A stretch of DNA of 64,000 nucleotides, from NCBI GenBank assembly GCA_021325555.1, contig JAJPGY010000005.1, forward strand, positions 1 through 64,000, read 5' to 3'. This document shows positions 54,194 through 61,154 of this stretch, in pieces. A program made the translations under genes and the position numbers. The DNA is from Pseudomonadota bacterium. Its GTDB lineage: Bacteria; Cyanobacteriota; Vampirovibrionia; Obscuribacterales; Obscuribacteraceae. Position 1 is the stretch's first letter, and every line of letters starts with the position of its first letter. The notes beneath the pieces are model-generated. The model was not told where the DNA came from, ran no database searches, and worked only from the letters and a program-made list of their open reading frames with translations.

Positions 54194-55690
54194 TTACGGG
54201 ACCGTGACCAGCTCAGGAGTGCCGGCGCCGGCAAATGTCGCATTGAGGGCTCTTTGCCAGCCGGCATAATCGGCGCTGCGATCGGTCTCAGGCACAAATG
54301 TGAGATCGTGACGCCAGAGATGAGAGATCTCTTTCAAATCCCGGATCAACCCGGCCTTCATGCCCGCGAGGGCGGCGACGCCCCAGGCGGTTGACTCCAC
54401 CTGAGACGAGCGGATTACCGGAATTTTGAGAAGGTCCGACTGGAACTGCAGCATGAAATGGTTTCTCGTGGCGCCGCCGTCGACGCGCAACTCATCCAGC
54501 TTTACCCCGTGGTTCTCAATGTCGAGCGCCACGTCGGTGATTTGATACGCCATTGACTCGAGAGCGGCGCGCGCGAAGTGCGCTTTGCCGCTGCCGCGGG
54601 TGAGCCCGGTGATTGTTCCGCGCACGTCGGAGTTCCACCAGGGGGAGCCCAGGCCGACAAAGGCAGGCACGAAGTAGACGCCCTCGTTCGATCCGATTGC
54701 GGCGGCCAGCGCCTCGGTTTCGTTGCTCGATTCGATTATGCCCAGGCCGTCCCGCAGCCATTGCACAGCGGCTCCGGCGATAAAGATTGCCCCCTCGAAG
54801 GCGTAATACGCGGGCTGCTTGTCGAGCTGCCAGGCGATCGTTGTCAACAGTCCGGGCGCCAGTCGCGGTTTGGTCCCGATGTTGGCGAGCAGAAAGCAGC
54901 CGGTGCCATATGTGCACTTCGCCATCCCCTGGTCGAAGCATGCCTGCCCGAACAGCGCCGCCTGCTGATCTCCCAGGTTTGCCAGGATCGGCGCCTCGAA
55001 GCCGGCGACATCCTTTTTTGTGACTCCGAACTCCGCATTTGATGCTACCACCTGCGGCATCATCGCCCGCGGAATAGACAACCGTGAAAGCAGCTCGCCG
55101 TCCCAATCGAGCGTGTCCAGGTTGAACACCATCGTGCGCGACGCGTTGCTGGGCTCGGTGACGTGGCTCTTGCCGCCGGTGAGATTCCAGATCAACCAGG
55201 TGTCGATTGTTCCAAAAGCAAGCCGCCCTTTGTCAGCCAGAGCTCTTGCTTCCTTGACGTTGTCCAGAATCCAGGTGATTTTCGGCCCGGAGAAGTAGGC
55301 GTCAGGCACCAGCCCGGTTCTCTGGCGGAAGGTGTCGGACTCACGCCGCAGCTGCTCGGCCAGCGGTTGGGTTCGCCGGCACTGCCAGACGATTGCCCGG
55401 TGGACCGGCTTGCCGGTCTTTCGATCCCACACAACGGTGGTCTCCCGCTGGTTCGTGATGCCCACGCACGCTACCTCTTCCGGCGTCACCCTGGCCTGGG
55501 CGAGGCAGTCGCGAATGCACTCCAGCTGCACCGAGAGGATCTCCATCGGATCGTGCTCCACCCATCCCGGCTGCGGGAAATGCTGGGTGAACTCCTTCTG
55601 CCCCACGGCGAGCGAATCGCCTGCCGTATCGAAAAGGATTGCCCGGCAGCTTGTGGTTCCTTGATCGAGACTCAGTATGCACCGGCGCAT
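54194..55690 (-). CDS. glpK: glycerol kinase
   Basis: 498 residues, typical length. FGGY-kinase features: LSLDQGTTSCRAILFD (ATP/substrate start), WDRKTGKPVHRAIVWQCRRT, IDTWLIWNLTGGKSHVTEPS and DGGATRNHFMLQFQSDLL. Phosphorylates glycerol to sn-glycerol 3-phosphate. Its stop lies 22 bases upstream of the amylase start on the same strand, so they may be co-transcribed in a carbohydrate operon. I see no glpF or glpD nearby. Confidence 0.95.
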   Translation of the reverse strand: MRRCILSLDQGTTSCRAILFDTAGDSLAVGQKEFTQHFPQPGWVEHDPMEILSVQLECIRDCLAQARVTPEEVACVGITNQRETTVVWDRKTGKPVHRAIVWQCRRTQPLAEQLRRESDTFRQRTGLVPDAYFSGPKITWILDNVKEARALADKGRLAFGTIDTWLIWNLTGGKSHVTEPSNASRTMVFNLDTLDWDGELLSRLSIPRAMMPQVVASNAEFGVTKKDVAGFEAPILANLGDQQAALFGQACFDQGMAKCTYGTGCFLLANIGTKPRLAPGLLTTIAWQLDKQPAYYAFEGAIFIAGAAVQWLRDGLGIIESSNETEALAAAIGSNEGVYFVPAFVGLGSPWWNSDVRGTITGLTRGSGKAHFARAALESMAYQITDVALDIENHGVKLDELRVDGGATRNHFMLQFQSDLLKIPVIRSSQVESTAWGVAALAGMKAGLIRDLKEISHLWRHDLTFVPETDRSADYAGWQRALNATFAGAGTPELVTVP

Positions 55691-55919
55691 CGCGGCAAGA
55701 TTTCCTCCGGTAACGGGAGAACACGATCTTACCAGGATGGCGGGCGGGCGCCCCCCGGCAGCCCGGCCCGGGCGTCGAGGCCTACGGCTGATGCCGGCGG
55801 GTGGCAGCCCGGTACCGCCGCGACAGAGTTAATGGGATGACGCGAATTTGCCACGAATCTGTCCTCAATTTGGCGAAACTGAAGGCTAGTCTAGAGTAGA
55901 TTTCTCCCGAGCCGCCAGC
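55691..55919 (+). other. intergenic region with a possible short transcript
   Basis: No annotated gene. A plus-strand frame runs 55837-55899 (ATG, 20 residues ending KLKASLE), extendable to a GTG at 55801, with no convincing ribosome site. It ends 21 bases before a strong plus-strand terminator. It may be a short peptide gene or a small RNA. The minus-strand glpK promoter must also lie here, but I could not locate it. Confidence 0.35.
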
Positions 55920-55960
55920 GGAGCAGGGACCGGACCCACACCGGTCCCTGCTCCTTTTCT
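55920..55960 (+). terminator. orphan intrinsic terminator on the plus strand
   Basis: A perfect 14-bp stem GGAGCAGGGACCGG / CCGGTCCCTGCTCC with a seven-base loop, followed by TTTTCT. Both flanking genes run on the minus strand, and on that strand no T-run follows, so it marks the end of an unseen plus-strand transcript. Confidence 0.75.
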
Positions 55961-56006
55961 ACGCAGGGGCGTTCGGATGCCTGGGCGCAAGCGATAAGAA
56001 GAGTTG

Positions 56007-56705
56007 CTACGCCAGCGTCGCCGCCACGATCGGATCCGGCTTGAGAAGCCAGGCAGCGGAGATGCTGGCGATGTCCTCCAGCGCCGCGGCGAAGACCTTT
56101 ATGGTTGCTGCCTGGAGGTGCTCAGAGCTGCCCGCCTGCTGGCTCTGTCTCCCCATCGCCGTGACGTAAGACTCGGGCAACGGCAGGTGAACGAACAGCG
56201 ACGCCCGCCTCCTGCCGGTCAGTTGCGCGGCGCGCAGGGCTCGATAATAGATTTCGTTGCACAGGAAAGTCCCTGCGTGATTGGACACCTCGCAGAGGAA
56301 GCCCCGCCCGACCAGGAGCTGCGCCATCGCCCGAAGGGGCAGGTCGGTCCTTATGGCATCCGGCCCGGCCGCGTCTATGCGCTCGCCCGCCGGCTGATGC
56401 CCGCGTTCGTCCGCCAGCCGGTAGTCGCGGATGTTGAGCGCGAACCGCTCCAGATTGATCCGATCGCGCGTGGGCGCCAGCCCGCTCAGAATCACTGCCG
56501 CCGGGTCGTCGTCAAGAGCCGCCAGCCGGGCGCCAAGGGCATCCCGGGCGTCCTCGCAGCAGCTCTTAAAAACAAGCTTTGTCAAGCTGATCGGTTCCAT
56601 GTCCTGGGCAAGGGTAATTTCGTCCGGCAGCGACTCCACCGCCAGTTGGCTAGGGTTATACGAGAAATCAGCGTACTTTTCGAAGCCTGTGACGATAATG
56701 TTCAT
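56007..56705 (-). CDS. pcp: pyroglutamyl-peptidase I-like cysteine peptidase
   Basis: 232 residues. Peptidase C15 features: MNIIVTGFEKYADFSYNPSQ at the start, the Glu in INLERFALNI, the catalytic Cys in SNHAGTFLCNEIYY and the His in SLFVHLPLP. It removes N-terminal pyroglutamate from peptides. Its product could tie to the peptide importers in this window, but that is inference. Confidence 0.85.
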   Translation of the reverse strand: MNIIVTGFEKYADFSYNPSQLAVESLPDEITLAQDMEPISLTKLVFKSCCEDARDALGARLAALDDDPAAVILSGLAPTRDRINLERFALNIRDYRLADERGHQPAGERIDAAGPDAIRTDLPLRAMAQLLVGRGFLCEVSNHAGTFLCNEIYYRALRAAQLTGRRRASLFVHLPLPESYVTAMGRQSQQAGSSEHLQAATIKVFAAALEDIASISAAWLLKPDPIVAATLA

Positions 56706-56770
56706 GGCTGGACGGGCGCCTGACCCTGGGTGTACTCCTTATCATAGTGTAGAATGTCATTTGCTTTTCA

Positions 56771-56854
56771 GCCGAAGTGGCGAAATGGCAGACGCAGCTG
56801 ACTCAAAATCAGCCGCCCCCAAAGGGCGTGTCGGTTCGACTCCGACCTTCGGCA
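56771..56854 (+). tRNA. tRNA-Leu (anticodon CAA)
   Basis: Acceptor arms GCCGAAG and CTTCGGC plus A73, D-arm GGCGAAATGGCAGACGC, anticodon stem CTGACT/AATCAG holding CAA, a long class II variable arm (CGCCCCCAAAGGGCG) and T-arm TCGGTTCGACTCCGA. 84 bases; the 3' CCA is not encoded and must be added by tRNA nucleotidyltransferase. It lies downstream of and divergent from pcp. Confidence 0.95.
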
Positions 56855-57221
56855 ATCATCGTTTCAACTAATCCGTTCGCATAATTTCCGGGTAGAAACG
56901 CTACCTGTTCTAGCCGGTCCGTAACGCATGACATCAAGCCGGCAGTTGCCATGGCGACCACTTTCTTGTGCGACCGGTCGCGACACGATGACTTGGGAAG
57001 ACCCAAGCCGGACGGTTCGGCGTGGCCGGTTGACCGGCACCGCTGCCTGGCCGGAGCAATCATCCCAAAGGATGAGAGCTGCACCGTGAAGACCCCGGCC
57101 TGGATCCGGCTGTGCTGAGCGGCACCGGCGCATCATACTTGCGAACGAGGCTGACCGAGCCGCATTAAGTTAAGCTCTAAGGTAGTAAAGAGCCACTGAA
57201 CTTGGTGAGGGTCCACTGGTT
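56855..57221. other. intergenic region with no supported gene
   Basis: About 370 bases between tRNA-Leu and the stress protein gene. It has several GC-rich CCGG-containing stretches and a small hairpin (CTTGGG AAGA CCCAAG, about 56991-57006), but no frame with a ribosome site. Promoters for the next gene are probably near its end, where the AT content rises (about 57165-57190). Confidence 0.4.
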
Positions 57222-57680
57222 ATGAAGATTCTGATTGCCATAGACAGCTCCGCATATGCGGACAAGGTTCTGGAGGCTGTCGCCGGGCGGGTGTGGCCGG
57301 AGGGCTCGGAGTTTCTGCTGCTGACCGTGGTCGGAGCAGGGTCGAGCTGGGCAACGCAGGAAGAGCTGACGCATCAGGCTCAGGTCATTCTTGACGGACG
57401 GCTCAAGGAGCTGAGGTCGAAGATGAAACAGCACACCCTGACCTCTGAGGTCGCGGTGGGCAGCGCCGGCCCGGTGATCGTGGAGACCGCCCAGCATTGG
57501 GGCGCGGACTACGTCATTCTCGGATCTCACGGCGATACCGGTATTCGCAAGCCTGGCGTGGGCAGCGTGGCTGCGGCCGTGGTCAACCAGGCGCCGTGCT
57601 CAATCGAGATCATCAAGCTGCCGGCTAAGGCAAAGAATGGTCGAAACCGCCACAGTGCGGTTGCCAACGCTTCTCGCTGA
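57222..57680 (+). CDS. universal stress protein (UspA family)
   Basis: 152 residues. Starts MKILIAIDSS and has the nucleotide-binding loop GSHG, nine residues, GS (near residues 107-121) in ILGSHGDTGIRKPGVGSVAA. This is the ATP-binding subtype. It is induced by starvation and other stress in many bacteria. A second copy-like gene lies on the far side of the hyp operon (63685). Confidence 0.92.
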   Translation: MKILIAIDSSAYADKVLEAVAGRVWPEGSEFLLLTVVGAGSSWATQEELTHQAQVILDGRLKELRSKMKQHTLTSEVAVGSAGPVIVETAQHWGADYVILGSHGDTGIRKPGVGSVAAAVVNQAPCSIEIIKLPAKAKNGRNRHSAVANASR

Positions 57681-57807
57681 TCGGCTGCCAGAGCGCTCGC
57701 CCGAGTCCGCCCGTCAGGGAAGATCCTGCTTGCGGTGCCGGCGTCCGGATCGGCATGCGAAAATATGCCAATGTCTTTCGGTGCACGTTGCTGGAAGGGA
57801 GGCATCG

Positions 57808-58110
57808 ATGTCGAAGTTCCTTGTCCTCTGGTCGCTGGAGCCCTCAATGATGGGTTCCCAGGCAGTCAAGGCGGTTCTTGGCATGCCCGCGTACGCGGCG
57901 AAGCTCACCTCGGAGGGAAAGCTCGAGAAGCGATACCACGTGGTCGGACGGCACGGCGGCGCCTGGATTTACGATGTGGCGAGCAATGAGGAGCTGGACC
58001 GCTGTCTGGCTCTCGCACCCGTTTACAACTACGCCCGTTACGAGGTGCTCCCCCTGGCGGAGATGCAGGATCCATCGACCGTGGCATCGCCGCTTGGCGA
58101 GAGCGGTTAG
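57808..58110 (+). CDS. muconolactone isomerase-like (dimeric alpha/beta barrel) protein
   Basis: 100 residues from the ATG at 57808 with GGGAGG six bases before; the open frame upstream is not coding. MSKFLVLWSLEPSMMGSQAV, VVGRHGGAWIYDV and YNYARYEVLPLAEM fit the muconolactone delta-isomerase-like ferredoxin fold. The true substrate is unknown; many such proteins are not muconolactone isomerases. It ends 14 bases from the convergent hypE. Confidence 0.7.
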   Translation: MSKFLVLWSLEPSMMGSQAVKAVLGMPAYAAKLTSEGKLEKRYHVVGRHGGAWIYDVASNEELDRCLALAPVYNYARYEVLPLAEMQDPSTVASPLGESG

Positions 58111-58124
58111 CGCGCAGCTTCTGC

Positions 58125-59183
58125 TTAACAGATGCGTGGAAGCTGGTCGCCGGACAGTTTGTCCAGGATGCGGTGCCCGCCCACCCGCGACCGCATAACA
58201 ACCCGCCCCGGGTGCTCGGTCGTCGCCCGGCCGATCACGCAGGACGCGCGGGCGGCGGGGTCCTCGGCCATGACCGCCAGTAGCTCATCGACCCGCTCGG
58301 GAGCGACTAAGGCTACCAGCCTTCCCTCGCAGGCGACATAAAAAGGATCGAGCCCCAGCAATTCGCAGACCGCCCTGACCTCCGGGTGAATCGGGATGTT
58401 TTCCTCGTCCACGACAACGCCGATCTCAGAGGCCGCTGCCAGCTCGTTGAGCACGCTGGCCAGACCGCCGCGCGTAATATCCCGCAGGCAGTGTACCGAG
58501 TCGGGCACGGACAGCATTTTCTGGACCACATTGTGCAGCGCGGCGCTGTCGCTCGAGACCGAAGTTTCGAGATCCAGCTCTTCCCGGCAGGCCATGATTG
58601 CTATGCCGTGGCGGCCGACGTCGCCGCTCAGCAAGACGCAATCCCCGGGACGCGCGCGGCTGGCCCCCGGCGCCGGCTGCTGATCGACCGTTCCCACGCC
58701 GCACGTGGTGATGAAGAGTTTATCGGCGGCGCCCTTGTTGACCACTTTCGTGTCGGCGGCCACCAGCGTTATCCTGTTCTCCAGGCAGGCGTTGTTCACC
58801 GAGACGGCTACCCTCGACAGGTCGTCGAACGACAGCCCTTCCTCGAGTATGAACGAGGCGGTCATAAAAAGCGGGCGCGCCCCGCGCATGGCCAGATCGT
58901 TCAGCGTCCCGTGGACCGAGAGCGAGCCTATGTCGCCGCCGGGGAAAAAGATCGGGGTGACGACATAGGAGTCGGTTGTGATCGCGATCTGCCCGCTGCC
59001 CAGATCGAGCAGCGCGGCGTCATCCAACTGGCTCAGGATCTCGTTGCCCAGTAGCGGCAGGAAAAGATCCTCGATCAGTCTCGAGGACAACTTGCCACCA
59101 CTGCCGTGACCTAGCCTGATTACATTGCCGGTCCGGGATGGAGCCGGGCAGGAAATCGCAAGCGGCTGTTGGCTGTCAGACAA
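58125..59183 (-). CDS. hypE: hydrogenase maturation protein HypE
   Basis: About 352 residues from a TTG at 59183 (GGAG nine bases upstream), overlapping the previous stop by eight bases. AIRS/PurM-fold features (LGHGSGGKLSSRLIEDLFLP, LDDAALLDLG, GDIGSLSVHGTLNDLAMRGA) lead to the C-terminal Cys in PRIC, the site carbamoylated by HypF and dehydrated to thiocyanate, giving the CN ligand of the NiFe centre. Last gene of the hyp operon. Confidence 0.96.
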   Translation of the reverse strand: MSDSQQPLAISCPAPSRTGNVIRLGHGSGGKLSSRLIEDLFLPLLGNEILSQLDDAALLDLGSGQIAITTDSYVVTPIFFPGGDIGSLSVHGTLNDLAMRGARPLFMTASFILEEGLSFDDLSRVAVSVNNACLENRITLVAADTKVVNKGAADKLFITTCGVGTVDQQPAPGASRARPGDCVLLSGDVGRHGIAIMACREELDLETSVSSDSAALHNVVQKMLSVPDSVHCLRDITRGGLASVLNELAAASEIGVVVDEENIPIHPEVRAVCELLGLDPFYVACEGRLVALVAPERVDELLAVMAEDPAARASCVIGRATTEHPGRVVMRSRVGGHRILDKLSGDQLPRIC

Positions 59184-59793
59184 TGTCTTCTTCTCCGAGT
59201 TTGATGTGAACGAGATCCCACAGTACGTGCAGCAATATGGTGTGGCTTTCTTGAATGCGATGAATGCTGTAGCTGGGCACGATAAAGTCCCAGTCGGCCA
59301 TCCCGGACAGACGCCCGCCGTCCTTGCCGGAAAATGCGATGGTGGTGAGCCCGATTTTGCGAGCCTCCTGCAGCCCCTTGACCAGGTTCGACGACATGCC
59401 GCTCGTGCTGACGGCAAGGGCCATGTCGCCTCGCCCGGCCAGCTGGGAGAGCTGCGCGGCAAAGACGGCGCTGAAGTCGAGATCGTTGGAAAGCGCCGAG
59501 AGCAGCGCTGACTGAGTCGTGAGCGGAATGCAGGGCAGCGGCTTCCTCTTCTCGAAAATGGGATGCATGAATTCGACGCTGATGTGCTCAGCGTCGCATG
59601 CGCTTCCACCGTTGCCCAGCGTGAACAGGCGATGCCCCGCCGAAAATGCGCTTGCCATATGCGCTGCCAGGCGATCCAGCTGCTCGGCGTATTGATCGAA
59701 GAACTTTATCGCCGTATCCGCGCTCTCATGGACTTTCCGCATGATCGCCTCGCGGCAAGTTGAGAAGCCAACAGCGTCGGGAGTGGTATTCAT
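59176..59793 (-). CDS. SIS-domain phosphosugar isomerase (GmhA-like) in the hyp operon
   Basis: 205 residues. SIS motifs LFTLGNGGSACDAEHISVEF, STSGMSSNLVKGLQEARKIG and IAFSGKDGGRLSG match phosphoheptose isomerase (sedoheptulose 7-phosphate isomerase). It sits between hypD (three bases upstream) and hypE (overlap eight bases). Either it makes a heptose or uses another sugar phosphate related to hydrogenase maturation. No other heptose genes are visible here, so the position is notable. Confidence 0.88.
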   Translation of the reverse strand: MNTTPDAVGFSTCREAIMRKVHESADTAIKFFDQYAEQLDRLAAHMASAFSAGHRLFTLGNGGSACDAEHISVEFMHPIFEKRKPLPCIPLTTQSALLSALSNDLDFSAVFAAQLSQLAGRGDMALAVSTSGMSSNLVKGLQEARKIGLTTIAFSGKDGGRLSGMADWDFIVPSYSIHRIQESHTILLHVLWDLVHIKLGEEDIV

Positions 59794-59796
59794 CCT

Positions 59797-60900
59797 TCAA
59801 TTCATCTCGCTTTTCCGAACCTTACCGAACTTGTAGTACGCGGCGCACGTGCCTTCGGAGGAGACCATCGTCGCGCCAAGGGGATGCTCGGGCGTGCAGT
59901 CCTGCCCGAACGCCGGGCAGTCCGGCGGCTTTTTAAGACCCCGCAAGATCTGCCCGCTTATGCAAATCGGCGATTCTTGACCGCAGGTGGTGGCAATCTC
60001 GAACTCCCGCTCCGCGTCGAACTGCTTGTAGGCGTGGCTCAGCCTGTAGCCGCTCTTGGGGATTGATCCGATGCCACGCCACATGCGGTCGGTCACATCG
60101 AACACGTCGGTGAGAATCATCTGTGCCGCCTGGTTGCCGGCCGGCTTTACCGCCCGGGAATACTGGTTCTCGACCCTGGCCTGGCCGGCTTCAAGCTGCC
60201 TGACGCAGCGCAATATGCCTTCCAGCAGATCGGTCGGCTCGAAACCGCAGATCACAATCGGCACCAGGTAGTGGCGGCTGATCGCCTCGTACTCCCGCCA
60301 CCCCATGACCGAGCAGACGTGCCCCGGACCGAGAAATGCCTGCACCGTATTGCCCGGCGACTGCAATATCGCCACTATCATCGGCGGCACGGTCACATGC
60401 GAGCACAAGAGGAAGAAGTTGGTCACGCCTGATTTTTTGGCGTGATAAACGGCCATGGCGTTGGCCGGCGCGGTGGTCTCGAAGCCGACCGCGAAGAATA
60501 CGACACGACGGTCCGCGTGCTTGCGGGCAAGGTTCACCGCGTCGAGGGGAGAATAGACGATCCTCACGTCGGCTCCCCGGGCCTTCAGCTCCAGCAAGTC
60601 GGAGGTGCTGCCCGGCACGCGCAGCATGTCGCCGAAAGAACAGAAGATGACATCGGGCAGCTGGGCGATGGCGATGGCGCGGTCAATCAGCTCCACCGGG
60701 GTTACGCATACGGGACACCCTGGTCCGTGAAGCAGCTCCACCGCGTCGGACAAAAGGTCCTCCAGCCCGAACTGGAGGATCGTGTGGGTCTGTCCGCCGC
60801 ATACCTCCATGACTTTCCACGGGCGGGTCACCGTGCGCTTGATCTCTTGCGCGAGCAATTCGGCGAGCCGGCGATCTCGGAATTCATCGATGTACTTCAT
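59797..60900 (-). CDS. hypD: hydrogenase maturation protein HypD
   Basis: 367 residues, full length. HypD landmarks: VCGGQTHTILQFGLEDLL, LLHGPGCPVCVTPVELID, FAVGFETTAPANAMAVYHA, LGPGHVCSVMGWREYEAI, and the C-terminal Fe-S cysteines in CPAFGQDCTPEHPLG. It carries the iron-cyanide/CO intermediate with HypC. Its ATG overlaps the hypC stop (ATGA). Confidence 0.97.
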   Translation of the reverse strand: MKYIDEFRDRRLAELLAQEIKRTVTRPWKVMEVCGGQTHTILQFGLEDLLSDAVELLHGPGCPVCVTPVELIDRAIAIAQLPDVIFCSFGDMLRVPGSTSDLLELKARGADVRIVYSPLDAVNLARKHADRRVVFFAVGFETTAPANAMAVYHAKKSGVTNFFLLCSHVTVPPMIVAILQSPGNTVQAFLGPGHVCSVMGWREYEAISRHYLVPIVICGFEPTDLLEGILRCVRQLEAGQARVENQYSRAVKPAGNQAAQMILTDVFDVTDRMWRGIGSIPKSGYRLSHAYKQFDAEREFEIATTCGQESPICISGQILRGLKKPPDCPAFGQDCTPEHPLGATMVSSEGTCAAYYKFGKVRKSEMN

Positions 60901-61142
60901 GGGGTGGTGAGCTCCTCCAGGCCGTCGCTGAGGGCGAGGTGCTCATAGGTTCTTCTGGCCTCCTCCTCGTCTATTACGGAGATGGCGAACCCGACATGGA
61001 CGAGCACGAAATTTCCCACCGACACATTCGGGGTGTACTCCAGGCATGTCGATTTGCGGATGCCGCCAAAGTTCACCCTGGCCATCACCAGCCCCTGGCT
61101 TTCAAAAATTTCTTCCACCTGTCCGGGAATTGCAAGGCACAT
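60897..61142 (-). CDS. hypC: hydrogenase maturation chaperone HypC
   Basis: 81 residues. Begins MCLAIPGQVEEI, with the essential Cys2, and continues ARVNFGGIRKSTCLEYTPNV. It chaperones the iron ligand group to the hydrogenase large subunit. It follows hypF by 12 bases and overlaps hypD. Confidence 0.97.
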   Translation of the reverse strand: MCLAIPGQVEEIFESQGLVMARVNFGGIRKSTCLEYTPNVSVGNFVLVHVGFAISVIDEEEARRTYEHLALSDGLEELTTP

Positions 61143-61154
61143 GGAACCAGCTCC

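Noticed and set aside
56926..57087. 53-codon plus-strand frame after tRNA-Leu
   Set aside because: No Shine-Dalgarno, rich in Arg/Trp/Pro with no domain signs; looks like chance.
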